Shown one piece after another: positions 15,930 through 24,996 of a stretch of 50,046 nucleotides of DNA (within the stretch, counting starts at the first letter, position 1; the number at the start of each line of letters is the position of its first letter). Where the stretch lies: positions 1 through 50,046 of the forward strand of contig CAJQJL010000110.1 of assembly GCA_905478665.1 (NCBI GenBank), read 5' to 3'. A program made the position numbers and the translations under genes. The stretch comes from an uncultured Flavobacteriales bacterium. Its GTDB lineage: Bacteria; Bacteroidota; Bacteroidia; Flavobacteriales_D; Crocinitomicaceae. The notes beneath the pieces were generated by a model that ran no database searches, was not told the origin of the DNA, and worked only from the letters and a program-made list of their open reading frames with translations.

Positions 15930-16307
15930 TTACTTGGATTGTTTAATTATTCGAAGAATAGAAACGTACCAGAAAAGGCCCAATCCTAGGTTTACAATTC
16001 CGAAAAAGGTAAAGAAAAGCATGTCTACAGGAGAGCTCTTAAAAAGGATGAGCAAGAGTAATAAGGAGGCTATTCCCGGAGCAACTAGTCTAAGGAACAG
16101 ACTTTCGTTTGGTAGAAGATAAAGGAGGTTAATGGCGCCACACGCTGCGATAGCCATGGCTGAACCAAGTAGGCCGACCATAAAAACATGAAAGGTGTCT
16201 TTTCCTAACACTGAATAGGCGATTGTCCAAATAAGCCCCGCAAAGATCAATGCGAAAAAGGTGACCCAGTATTGCTTTTTTAATGGTATGTACACTCCGT
16301 TTGTCAT
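15930..16307 (-). CDS. Four-helix membrane protein, unknown
   Basis: A 125-residue integral membrane protein with about four hydrophobic helices (WVTFFALIFAGLIWTIAYSVL, HVFMVGLLGSAMAIAACGAINLLYLL, LRLVAPGIASLLLLLILF, MLFFTFFGIVNLGLGLFWYVSIL). I do not recognise the family. It lies 83 bases before crtI on the same strand and could be transcribed into the carotenoid operon, although crtI has its own -7 box. A TTGCAA-T-TTGCAA inverted repeat lies 29 bases upstream of its start. Confidence 0.72.
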   Translation of the reverse strand: MTNGVYIPLKKQYWVTFFALIFAGLIWTIAYSVLGKDTFHVFMVGLLGSAMAIAACGAINLLYLLPNESLFLRLVAPGIASLLLLLILFKSSPVDMLFFTFFGIVNLGLGLFWYVSILRIIKQSK

Positions 16308-16335
16308 GAATCAACGTTTGTAATGTTATCGTTAC

Positions 16336-16348
16336 TTGCAATTTGCAA
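16336..16348. promoter_or_regulatory. TTGCAA-T-TTGCAA inverted repeat upstream of the four-helix protein gene
   Basis: Two TTGCAA hexamers, each self-complementary, are separated by one base. The site lies 29-41 bases before the ATG at 16307, the usual distance for an operator or activator site. Nothing else supports it. Confidence 0.25.
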
Positions 16349-16385
16349 AATAAATATAACTGAGGAGAATTTTAAACTCGATTTC

Positions 16386-18872
16386 TTAAAAGCTAAACAC
16401 AAAGGATGGTTTAACCATAAACCAGTAATAGTCTTCTTGACCCGGTGTTAAGCGCCATACAAAATCCATTCGCGCGATTTTAAAGATATTTTCCAATCCG
16501 AATCCGACTTCGTAGTAAGGTTCTTGAATACCGCGTAGTTCATAGGGGAAGAGATAGGTTTGTTGGTTGTTAGCGTCAGAGAGACTTCCGAAAAAAGCTT
16601 TCCCAAAAATGAGGGAACGCCATTTAAGTTTGTTGACCAACGGAATCCGATCAAGTAAAAGACCGCCGAAATGATGAGAAAGGTGAACGGAAACATATTG
16701 ATCTGCAGCAAATTCCATGAACTGCATGAGGTTGAAGGCTTGAGCATCAGCCAGAACTAACTGGTCTCCAAAGGGTACGTCAAGGCTGACATGTGGCACC
16801 GTTCCCAGTGTCGTTCCTCCTTCAATGGCGTAGTTGAAATACCCCAGTTTTCGTGCATTGACTTTTTGTCGAATACTTAGTTTGATCTTTTGAAAATCGT
16901 AATCTGATCCAAATAGTTTTTGATCTGCGTAGTCATATTGAATGGCTAGATCTGGATATTTTTGAATTCCTCGCTTGCGTTCTTTTTTATCATAAAAGGC
17001 ACCAGTGATTTCCTTGTATAAATGACTGAACTTAACGGTTGCTCGAATCCCAGAAGTGCGGTAACGTGATACAGTTGATGGATTTCCGTTGTCATCTACG
17101 CGAAGATAGTTGTCTGTTCCTGTCGGACTATAATCGGTGTAGAAATAACCAATTCGTCCCAAAAAACCAGTAGTAAAGCTCTTTTCAAAGTAGCCTTCAA
17201 AATTTGTTACGTAATTTCGAGAGGCTGTATTCCCAATTTGAATCAATGAACTCATAACATGGTCCAGCGCGATTTGGTTAAAGCTTCTACCAATTTGATC
17301 AATGTCGTAGCTGTAACTGCCTCCAATACGTGTAATTCCTTTTTTTGTCAGGTCCAAGAATGAACTAAGACCGTATTTCCACTGCTTGTCGTATGTTCCG
17401 TAGGCTCCAAAGACTGAGAAATGAAGCGGAAATGAATTGTTAGGATTGGTTCGCAAGCCAAATTTAAAACGTGATTTTTCAACGGCATTATAGCTGTAAA
17501 AGCTGTAAATGTTCCCAAGCTGAATTCCATTCATAGGGATATATCCTGTTCCGAAGGTGAGAATTAGGTTTTTTCGAATCTTAAATGCGGGGTCATTTTC
17601 TACGCGTTTTGTGACTGCATACAAGGTTTTTTCCTCGTCACTTAAATTTTCTGTTCTTTGTTCTACCCAAAAGGCTTCATCCCGAACTAGTGCGTTATCA
17701 GTATATTCTACAGGGTCAACTCCTTTAAACACAGCATTGTCGATTTTCTTATTGATCGTGTAATTGGTGTAGAGTGCTTTTTTACGACCGAAGAACCCTG
17801 CTAAATCTGATGCATTTTCCATAACGGTAAAATCGCCGAGAACCCTTGATTCTGTTAACATCCAATGTTCACCATCTACCTTGTCATAGATTTGCGTGAT
17901 GTAATAGCTGCGCACAAAGTTCACATTCGCCTGTACATCAAAACGCAAGTTAATTTCCTTGATGGCATAGGATGCTGAATCGAAGTACATTTCTCCGACA
18001 AATGCCAGTTCGCGCTGGTACTTGGGCTTGAACCGAATTTTATAGGTTACGCCTTCCTCTGAATAGGTACTATCCATCAAGTAGAATTTGTAATTCATCT
18101 TGTAGTTGTCATTCAGTGGACTTGGAAAGGATTTTCCTAGAATTGTTACAAAATTCTCGTAGATATTGGGAGTTACATATAAATCATTGGTGAACTCAAC
18201 AAGATTAGGTCCTGCAATTCCAGTTGTTTTTTCGCCCTGAACAATCTCCTTTCGATCTTTGGGTGACTGTTTGTAATAATGCTCAGAAAGTTTTTCGGTA
18301 ATAAGAACAGGCAAATAGGAGACCCCATTTTCGGTTTCTTTCGTATTGTCCCAGATGTAATCGAATGGGCGAAGTAGAATGTTCTTCTTGATTTTATCGG
18401 TGAAATTATTGAGGTCGAAGCGAATTTTCGCGTACTCATCAACCGTATACATGTCGAGGTTCTCAGGGTTGTTATTGTCCTTGTTAGCGATCAGTTTTCG
18501 CATGTACGGCCACGCTGGATTTTCTCCTGCAACAATGACTACTTCATCATATTCGGCGAAGAGTGTAGAATGTAAACGGATCGTAATGTTCTGTTCAACA
18601 CCGCGCTGAATAGGCAGTTGTTGTGAGATGTAACCAAGGTATGATACCATGATCGAATCGTGCTTGATTGCTTTCTCAGGAATGGAGATTTTAAAATATC
18701 CTGCAGTATCAGTTGTTGCGCCAACCTGCGTTCCTAAAAAAAAGACTTTGGCGTAAGTCAGCGGAATGGTTGTGGAATCCTCAAATACATAACCTTCAAC
18801 AACTGTATTTTGAGCGTCCGAATAATGACTCAAGGTAAAGATGAAGAGGAACAGTATTTTAAGCGATCGCAT
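16386..18872 (-). CDS. Outer-membrane protein with carboxypeptidase-like regulatory domain and DUF5686 barrel
   Basis: An 828-residue protein: signal peptide (MRSLKILFLFIFTLSHYSDAQ), then a carboxypeptidase-like regulatory beta-sandwich (about 22-110, VVEGYVFEDSTTIPLTYAKVFF, SYLGYISQ), a middle region beginning VIVAGENPAWPYMRKLIANKDNNNPE, which is the usual start of the DUF5686 family, and a C-terminal barrel ending FMVKPSFVFSF. DUF5686 proteins are widespread in Bacteroidota; their function is not established. The start could be ATG 18872 or the GTG just before it at 18875; both closely follow a TAAGTTTG box. A (TCAA)9 microsatellite lies 72 bases upstream of the ATG. Confidence 0.88.
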   Translation of the reverse strand: MRSLKILFLFIFTLSHYSDAQNTVVEGYVFEDSTTIPLTYAKVFFLGTQVGATTDTAGYFKISIPEKAIKHDSIMVSYLGYISQQLPIQRGVEQNITIRLHSTLFAEYDEVVIVAGENPAWPYMRKLIANKDNNNPENLDMYTVDEYAKIRFDLNNFTDKIKKNILLRPFDYIWDNTKETENGVSYLPVLITEKLSEHYYKQSPKDRKEIVQGEKTTGIAGPNLVEFTNDLYVTPNIYENFVTILGKSFPSPLNDNYKMNYKFYLMDSTYSEEGVTYKIRFKPKYQRELAFVGEMYFDSASYAIKEINLRFDVQANVNFVRSYYITQIYDKVDGEHWMLTESRVLGDFTVMENASDLAGFFGRKKALYTNYTINKKIDNAVFKGVDPVEYTDNALVRDEAFWVEQRTENLSDEEKTLYAVTKRVENDPAFKIRKNLILTFGTGYIPMNGIQLGNIYSFYSYNAVEKSRFKFGLRTNPNNSFPLHFSVFGAYGTYDKQWKYGLSSFLDLTKKGITRIGGSYSYDIDQIGRSFNQIALDHVMSSLIQIGNTASRNYVTNFEGYFEKSFTTGFLGRIGYFYTDYSPTGTDNYLRVDDNGNPSTVSRYRTSGIRATVKFSHLYKEITGAFYDKKERKRGIQKYPDLAIQYDYADQKLFGSDYDFQKIKLSIRQKVNARKLGYFNYAIEGGTTLGTVPHVSLDVPFGDQLVLADAQAFNLMQFMEFAADQYVSVHLSHHFGGLLLDRIPLVNKLKWRSLIFGKAFFGSLSDANNQQTYLFPYELRGIQEPYYEVGFGLENIFKIARMDFVWRLTPGQEDYYWFMVKPSFVFSF

Positions 18873-18879
18873 CACGAAA

Positions 18880-18887
18880 CAAACTTA
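18880..18887 (-). promoter_or_regulatory. -7 box of the DUF5686 gene, adjoining the start
   Basis: TAAGTTTG on the reverse strand, a full match, ends four bases before the GTG at 18875 and seven before the ATG at 18872. The tetranucleotide repeat at 18947-18982 lies about 60 bases upstream of it. Confidence 0.5.
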
Positions 18888-18946
18888 CTTATTCTTTGTG
18901 AATGAAGGATGGAAGGGGGATCATACGATGCGCTAGAAGCCTTGTG

Positions 18947-19536
<590 letters not shown>

Positions 19537-19560
19537 AAGTTGCTTCTCAATTTTCTTCGA

Positions 19561-20271
19561 CTAAGTTATCGTTTTTTTATGTTCCACGGTTATTTCTGAA
19601 CCTTCGGCTAAAAGAACGGATGCTGGTTCTAATTCGTTCAGAAAACGAAATTCATCACCGTACGTAATTCCATAGTCTGCATTGACTGTAAATTCTTTAA
19701 CCGGATAGTGCTCCCAACGTGGATGTGTTACCTCGTATTCATTCGTTTTTTTTTCACCAGCCTTGGCATAGCCCCAATAATGTTCTGTGATGAACTCTTC
19801 CTCAGATCCTAGAATTATTTCTTGCGGTTGAAGATCGGCGATAACGCTAAATCCGTGCCATCGGTCTCCCTTTTTCCAATTGTATTCAACGGTACGTGTA
19901 GATTGATTTTCATTCCAAACATAGCGCATTGGCATTGTTTCGTAGTTTTCTTTGTAAACCGTGTTTGCGACAAAACTTAAGGTTGGTTTTGGTACAATTT
20001 CCTTAATGAAGACAACGCCACGCTTGGTCTCTCCATCAACGCTTCGCTTTACATAAAACCGAAGATTTACTTCCTCGAAATTGGTGTGAAAAGGAATCTT
20101 GATTCCTAAAAGCTTTGTGTTTTTGAAAAGAAAACCGACAAGGCTCACATAGCATTTCTCTTGCCATAAGTCTAACTCAGTTCCATGCGGAAGGTAGGGA
20201 GCAAGAACCGTCGGGTCAATTTCATAGTTGACCATTGCCAGCTTTCTCCATTCTGCTTTTAAGAAACTCAT
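19561..20271 (-). CDS. DUF2071 (YqjF-like) family protein
   Basis: A 236-residue protein of the DUF2071/YqjF family, recognised by FLKAEWRKLAMVNYEIDPTVLAPYLPHGTELD, the phrase CYVSLVGFLFKNTKLLGIKIPFHTNFEEVNLRFYV, and GVVFIKEIVPKP. The fold is related to acetoacetate decarboxylase-like proteins, but the catalytic role is not known. It is cytoplasmic, with no signal or membrane helix. Its ATG directly abuts the end of the 5-alpha-reductase-like gene (stop at 20272), implying one transcript. Confidence 0.88.
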   Translation of the reverse strand: MSFLKAEWRKLAMVNYEIDPTVLAPYLPHGTELDLWQEKCYVSLVGFLFKNTKLLGIKIPFHTNFEEVNLRFYVKRSVDGETKRGVVFIKEIVPKPTLSFVANTVYKENYETMPMRYVWNENQSTRTVEYNWKKGDRWHGFSVIADLQPQEIILGSEEEFITEHYWGYAKAGEKKTNEYEVTHPRWEHYPVKEFTVNADYGITYGDEFRFLNELEPASVLLAEGSEITVEHKKTIT

Positions 20272-21027
20272 TTACCAGAGAAATGGAATGACTGCCTTTC
20301 TGTTCTTCGGATATTCCTCAAAATTCTCAAAATACCATTCATGATGATTCAGTGTTCTTGGCACTAAGTTACAGAATGTCCATACTGCGAAACTCAATGC
20401 GGGAAGATTCCATCCAATAATTGCGTAACCTGTCCATTCAACAATTTCGCCGAAGTGATTAGGGCAGGAGACATAATTAAAGAGCCATCCACGTGGAATT
20501 TGGTACCCTACGTTTCCATTTCTCAAGGCAATGAGCTTACCATCGGCAGTGTGATTGATATACATCCCAAGGAAAAAGACCACAACTCCGATAAGGATAT
20601 TTGGTTCTAAGAATGTTAATGTTGTGTCAGGGACGTATAGATACCCAATGAAATAGCCATTTACAAATCCGTTTATACCATTGAAGAAAATGGCACTGAA
20701 TACAATAGTTAGAGGCATCATTTTCCCCTTTGTTTTTATTCGAAATGGATAAACTACGGTTCTGTTGAAGTAATGAAGCGTCCAAAGTCCAATTAACAGC
20801 CATGCAAACCAATCGAGTTCTGAAGGACCCGATAAAGCAATAATTGGCGTCAGCGCCAAAGCGGGAAGTTCCATGATAAACCATCCCCATTTGTTGGAAA
20901 TCATTTTTCCCCATTTATCATTTGCGTGCCTACCGTATGGCGCTCTAACCTTAAGGAATACTAGAGAAAGCAGTGTCACAACAGCAACACCCATCCAACT
21001 TATTACAAAAATGCTAAACCAATCCAT
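20272..21027 (-). CDS. Steroid 5-alpha-reductase-like (DUF1295-type) membrane enzyme
   Basis: A 251-residue membrane protein, about six to seven helices. The C-terminal signature of the 3-oxo-5-alpha-steroid 4-dehydrogenase family is clear: PRGWLFNYVSCPNHFGEIVEWTGYAI and FENFEEYPKNRKAVIPFLW, with GRHANDKWGKMISNKWGWFIMELP near the start. In bacteria such enzymes reduce or methylate unknown lipid or isoprenoid substrates; NADPH use is inferred from the family. I chose ATG 21027 (MDWFSIF); an upstream TTG at 21036 is less likely. It follows the S9 peptidase with a 9-base gap. Confidence 0.85.
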   Translation of the reverse strand: MDWFSIFVISWMGVAVVTLLSLVFLKVRAPYGRHANDKWGKMISNKWGWFIMELPALALTPIIALSGPSELDWFAWLLIGLWTLHYFNRTVVYPFRIKTKGKMMPLTIVFSAIFFNGINGFVNGYFIGYLYVPDTTLTFLEPNILIGVVVFFLGMYINHTADGKLIALRNGNVGYQIPRGWLFNYVSCPNHFGEIVEWTGYAIIGWNLPALSFAVWTFCNLVPRTLNHHEWYFENFEEYPKNRKAVIPFLW

Positions 21028-21036
21028 TGAGTGCAA

Positions 21037-22938
21037 TTATAAGGTTTCTTTTAACCACTTGTAAAATTCTGTGTGCCAGATCAAGCTATTTTGGTAATCA
21101 AGCACCCAGTGATTTTCTTCTGGAAAGAACAAAAGTTTACTTTTTATTCCTTGTAGTTGAGCTGCTTGAAATGCTTCTAGACCTTGTCCAATTGGCACTC
21201 TGAAATCGAGTCCTCCCTGAATCACGAGGATTGGAGCTGTCCAGTCTTCAACACGTTCCGCTGGATTAAACACCGTATGACTTTTTTGAGCGACCTTGTT
21301 GTCTTTATCCCAATATGCACCTCCTAAATCCCAATTGACAAAGAAAAGTTCTTCCGTAGTACCGTACATACTTTTCCAATTGAAAATTCCATCATGGGCA
21401 ATGAATGTTTTGAACCGATTTTCGTGAATAGCAGCCAAATAGAATGCAGAATAACCTCCATAGCTTGCGCCAACGCATCCCAAACGATTCTTATCGACGT
21501 ACGATTCTTTAGAGAGTTCATCAATGGCAGAAAGATAATCCTCCATATTTTGCCCGCCGTAATCTTTACTGATTTGCTCGTTCCATTCAACACCATAACC
21601 AGGCATTCCTCTTCGGTTTGGGGCAACAACAATGTACCCATGAGCTGCCATTAATTGGAAATTCCATCTATACGAATAAAATTGACTCAATGCACCTTGC
21701 GGGCCACCTTGACAATAGAGTAGAGTGGGATAAACCTTTGTTGAATCAAAATCTGGCGGATAGATTACCCAAGTTACCATGTCTTTTCCATCTGTTGTTT
21801 TGATCATGCGCTTTTCAACATTGCTAAGAGAAATGCTATTATACGTTTCATCATTGGCATGAGTGAGTTGTTCCATCGTTCCCTTTTTCAAGTTCACGGT
21901 ATAAAGCTCAGTTGCATGATTCATATCTCCACGGGCCACGACCATGGTGTTTTTCACTTGTCCGACAATTCCACGGACGTCAAACTGACCTTTAGTGATT
22001 TGGGTCACTGGACTCATCTTAGCACTCGGCAAAGCAACTTCGAACAATTGTGTGGTGCCATCGACTGGAGCGGTGAAGTAAATTCGATCTCCAGATTCCG
22101 ACCATAGGAAGCCATTCACAGTTCCATCCCATTCAGCAGTTAGGTTAATGTGCTTCCCGCCAATGCTAACAATAATATCATTCTTATCAGACTCATAACC
22201 ATCACGTTTCATTTGCAACCATGCAAGTGTGCCCTCTGACGAAAAGGCTGGCTGGGTATCGTAACCTTTGTTGTCTGCGGTTAGGTTCGTGATAGCTCTC
22301 GTTTCAAGATTGTACTCGTAAATGTCGGTGTTCGTACTTACGGCGTATTCCGTTCCTACCTTCTTTTTGGTGACATAGAGCACTTTTTTACCATCAGGGC
22401 TCCAAATGAAATCTTCGTCTCCACCAAACGGTTCTTGGGGACAAGCGAAAGGTTCTCCATCCATAATGTCCGTTCGCTCTTTAGATGCGGTTTCTTCGAT
22501 AAAGACATGGTTATAGGATCCATCTTCCCATTTATCCCAATGGCGATAATTGAGCTGATCATAGATGTATACATTCGATTTTGTTAACTCAGGATAAAAG
22601 TCAGTGCCAAGTACATTCGTAAGCTTGACCTTTTCTGTTACAAGTTTATATTGTCCATCGCTTGAAATTCTTGAATTGTTCACGATGAAATCGGAATAAT
22701 CTTTAATCTCTTTGGACTCTCCTCCTGTCAGTGGGATAGCGTAAATTTTTGAACTACTAATATTTTCTTGAATATCAACCTTTGAAACCCGATAGATCAC
22801 GTTGTTCCCGTCATCCGATATGCCTATGGCTGAAACACGATTTAGCTCTATGAGCATTTCTGGTGTGAGGTAGTTTTGTGCGTTGATCGTGAATTGAATC
22901 GTCAGTAAGCAGATGATTCCGAACATTTTTTTTACCAT
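21037..22938 (-). CDS. Secreted S9-family prolyl oligopeptidase-like peptidase
   Basis: A 633-residue serine peptidase with signal peptide (MVKKMFGIICLLTIQFTINAQ), an N-terminal seven-bladed beta-propeller (about 25-370; repeated IWSPDGKKVLYVT-type blades such as FLWSESGDRIYFTAP) and a C-terminal alpha/beta hydrolase. The triad can be placed at Ser492 (GASYGG), Asp578 (GGLDFRV) and His610 (EENHWV). The family cleaves dipeptides or short peptides after proline or alanine (DPP/acylaminoacyl type). The mature enzyme is probably periplasmic. It is first gene of a leftward group with the reductase-like, DUF2071 and lipoprotein genes. No full promoter match was seen in 22939-23079. Confidence 0.93.
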   Translation of the reverse strand: MVKKMFGIICLLTIQFTINAQNYLTPEMLIELNRVSAIGISDDGNNVIYRVSKVDIQENISSSKIYAIPLTGGESKEIKDYSDFIVNNSRISSDGQYKLVTEKVKLTNVLGTDFYPELTKSNVYIYDQLNYRHWDKWEDGSYNHVFIEETASKERTDIMDGEPFACPQEPFGGDEDFIWSPDGKKVLYVTKKKVGTEYAVSTNTDIYEYNLETRAITNLTADNKGYDTQPAFSSEGTLAWLQMKRDGYESDKNDIIVSIGGKHINLTAEWDGTVNGFLWSESGDRIYFTAPVDGTTQLFEVALPSAKMSPVTQITKGQFDVRGIVGQVKNTMVVARGDMNHATELYTVNLKKGTMEQLTHANDETYNSISLSNVEKRMIKTTDGKDMVTWVIYPPDFDSTKVYPTLLYCQGGPQGALSQFYSYRWNFQLMAAHGYIVVAPNRRGMPGYGVEWNEQISKDYGGQNMEDYLSAIDELSKESYVDKNRLGCVGASYGGYSAFYLAAIHENRFKTFIAHDGIFNWKSMYGTTEELFFVNWDLGGAYWDKDNKVAQKSHTVFNPAERVEDWTAPILVIQGGLDFRVPIGQGLEAFQAAQLQGIKSKLLFFPEENHWVLDYQNSLIWHTEFYKWLKETL

Positions 22939-23079
22939 AAAGTGTGCGTTAGATTAGTCGAGTTTTTGGTTGTTTTTAAAGCTACTTAAACAGTATTTTG
23001 GTTGATAGCAATTTCAGCGCTTAAAGTTAAAAGAATCTGTCAAAATGAGAAAGGAAGCAGATCTTGAAACCATTTAACT

Positions 23080-24021
23080 TTAGTTATTACATTCAATAAG
23101 TTGGAGTGATCGCAGCGTGTGCCTATTTGATATAACAAGTTCAAGTTGCATTGCATTGCTATCACTGGAGCCATTCGTTAAATAAATAACTACTTCCAGT
23201 CTTTGCACGTCGCCAATTCCTCTGATTCGTACGTGAATACCCTTCTTTACTTTATTTTCAGTACAAGGTGTAGGGAGTTCCTCTACAAAATAGACGGGTA
23301 GTTTAGTCCAAGAATTATTTTTAATTGGTTTAATGAAATCATTGAAGTACGAATTTTGGATCATCTTTGATGCATCGAACTGAGCCTCGGCATATGGGTC
23401 GAATCCAGGGTATTTGAATCGGTAGCCTGATGGTATAATATATTCGTTCAACTTAACTTCTTCGCGCTTAAAGAGTGGATCGAGAAAGGAAAGCAAGTAC
23501 TGCTTCATTCTCGCTTGTTTTGAGAATTCATCTTCTACAACGGGCTCCTCAATTACTACGATTTCCGTCACTTCCTCATTCTCTTTACAGGGAACGAAGG
23601 GAAATTTGTTCCTGTTGGCGTTGCGCGTAAAATAAATTGTAGGCTGATCCTTTTCGTGCAAACCAATGATGTCGTCATTAACATTCCATAAATAGAAATG
23701 GGTCGAAGATTCATCCATTTCATCTTCAAGCCGTCCTTTCACATAAAGCATATTTCCTTCTAGCTCTTCTTCTTGTTCGAGGACATAGTTCACCGCATGA
23801 AAACTATCGAAAGTTAGCGTGTGCTTGTATGATTCTCCTTCTCCATAAGCAGAAATGTAGAGCATATCAATTTGCTTACTCCAACAGTTCTCATTTAAAT
23901 AAAAGGAATCGGCGAATTTCTCCAAGGCATAATATTCTCCGTAAAAGTTTTGTAGTTGGCTCTGCGCGAAATTCGAAAAGAGTAGGAGGCAAATCGTCAG
24001 GAGTGATGCAGTCATTTTCAT
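23080..24021 (-). CDS. Secreted protein, unknown
   Basis: A 313-residue protein with signal peptide (MKMTASLLTICLLLFSNFAQSQ; Met3 at 24015 is an alternative start). The first half is beta-rich with aromatic residues (NFYGEYYALEKFADSFYLNENCW), then an acidic linker (ENEEVTEIVVIEEPVVEDE, about 146-164), then a second part with PSGYRFKYPGFDPYAEAQFD. There is no sorting domain at the C terminus. I do not recognise the family. It stands alone: its own -7 box is at 24071-24078, after the barrel genes. Confidence 0.7.
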   Translation of the reverse strand: MKMTASLLTICLLLFSNFAQSQLQNFYGEYYALEKFADSFYLNENCWSKQIDMLYISAYGEGESYKHTLTFDSFHAVNYVLEQEEELEGNMLYVKGRLEDEMDESSTHFYLWNVNDDIIGLHEKDQPTIYFTRNANRNKFPFVPCKENEEVTEIVVIEEPVVEDEFSKQARMKQYLLSFLDPLFKREEVKLNEYIIPSGYRFKYPGFDPYAEAQFDASKMIQNSYFNDFIKPIKNNSWTKLPVYFVEELPTPCTENKVKKGIHVRIRGIGDVQRLEVVIYLTNGSSDSNAMQLELVISNRHTLRSLQLIECNN

Positions 24022-24047
24022 GTTCAGTAGCTTACATATATTCTGTT

Positions 24048-24068
24048 GAGTTCAGGTTAAGTGAACTC
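24048..24068. promoter_or_regulatory. Inverted repeat GAGTTCA-N7-TGAACTC
   Basis: Seven-base perfect arms with a seven-base spacer lie 26 bases upstream of the 24021 start codon and 20 bases after the barrel-A stop codon. There is no T tract on either side, so a protein operator or a weak mRNA hairpin is as likely as a terminator. Confidence 0.35.
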
Positions 24069-24070
24069 GG

Positions 24071-24078
24071 CAAAGCTA
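24071..24078 (-). promoter_or_regulatory. -7 box ahead of the 23080-24021 gene
   Basis: TAGCTTTG on the reverse strand, a full TAnnTTTG match, 49 bases before the ATG at 24021. The inverted repeat at 24048-24068 lies directly downstream of it, where a bound protein would block initiation. Confidence 0.4.
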
Positions 24079-24088
24079 ATATACAGAT

Positions 24089-24859
24089 TTACTGAACGAT
24101 TGGGCCTCGCATTGGTTGTGGTCCTTTGTTTTTAATGTTCGGGAAAAAATATTTGAAATCGATCGAGAGGAAGGAACCATCAACGTCCCCCTGAATATTG
24201 CTTTTATAGCCTTGATAATGGTAATTTGTGATGAGCGAAAAGATTGGTTTGAAAGGAACTTTAGCAGAACCTCCGAGATAAAAGAAACCACTTTTTTCGG
24301 TTCTGAATTCAAAACCAACATTTGCATTGAGACCTAGTGATATCTTGCTGTCTAGAACGGCGCGATGCCAAAAGTAGTTAGCACCTGTTGTGTCGGTTTT
24401 CACTTCAATTTCGGTAGGAGCAAAATTAACATCAACCCCCAAGGAGGCATTCATGTACCATTTTTCTGCCAATGGAATATAAAACAGGGCGTTTATGGGG
24501 AGGTCATAGCTTATGAAGCTCAGTTTTCTAGTCATATCGATACTGGAATCGGGAACGGCCATGTTGAGGTCAAAATTTCGTTGCGTGAAATTTAATCCAG
24601 TTTCAAATGCTATCAATTTGGTTAAACCAACCCTCACAGTTCCTCCAAAAGAGTAACCGATTTTTTGTTTTAGAGATGTTGTGATATAAATTAACTCTGG
24701 GTCTTCTTGCTCTATTGAAAGTGTTGAGTTTCCAATAAAACGTGTTGGGAATACAGGGCGTACTTGAAGGCCAAAATAGGAAGGGACATGTTCGTTCTCT
24801 ACTTGCGCTGATGCTCCAAAAGAGATGACAGAAACAAGTATAAGAAGGATGACTTTCAT
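24089..24859 (-). CDS. Outer-membrane beta-barrel protein, duplicate copy A
   Basis: A 256-residue predicted outer-membrane barrel (PorT-like/outer-membrane beta-barrel type) with signal peptide MKVILLILVSVISFGASAQ. Strands such as YFGLQVRPVFPTRFIG, GYSFGGTVRVGLTKLIAFETGLNFTQRNF and GFEFRTEKSGFFYLGG mark the barrel; it ends IDFKYFFPNIKNKG plus a short Pro-rich tail. It is a full-length paralog of the next gene upstream (about 70% identity over 258 aligned positions, counted by hand without gaps), at a 908-base period. The start is either of two ATGs two codons apart (24865 or 24859); both copies keep this arrangement. A fossil of the upstream gene's 3' end precedes it at 24896-24934. Confidence 0.82.
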   Translation of the reverse strand: MKVILLILVSVISFGASAQVENEHVPSYFGLQVRPVFPTRFIGNSTLSIEQEDPELIYITTSLKQKIGYSFGGTVRVGLTKLIAFETGLNFTQRNFDLNMAVPDSSIDMTRKLSFISYDLPINALFYIPLAEKWYMNASLGVDVNFAPTEIEVKTDTTGANYFWHRAVLDSKISLGLNANVGFEFRTEKSGFFYLGGSAKVPFKPIFSLITNYHYQGYKSNIQGDVDGSFLSIDFKYFFPNIKNKGPQPMRGPIVQ

Positions 24860-24895
24860 TAGCATTGATACACGAAGAAAGGCATTTTGTTTCGC

Positions 24896-24934
24896 TTAAA
24901 TTGGGCTATTGATTGAAAGGTGAAGACTATTGTG
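24896..24934 (-). pseudogene. Fossil 3' end of the 136-residue gene, carried along in the barrel duplication
   Basis: This stretch translates to HNSLHLSINSPI-stop, matching the end of the intact gene at 25804-26214 (HNNSDVSINSNN-stop). The DNA matches at about 29 of 39 positions, including a 14-base identical run (GCTATTGATTGAAA on the plus strand). The stop codon lies exactly 30 bases before the barrel start in both copies, and those 30 bases also align without gaps (20 of 30). It shows that copy A arose from a tandem duplication of the segment containing copy B and the tail of its upstream neighbour. Confidence 0.6.
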
Positions 24935-24996
24935 TATTGTGGGCCATATCTACTGTTGACGGTGAGAAGTCTCAAGCCAATTGTCCAAATATAAGC

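Noticed and set aside
16386-18872. Possible SusC/TonB receptor because of the carboxypeptidase-regulatory domain
   Set aside because: There is no plug domain; the region after it is DUF5686-like.
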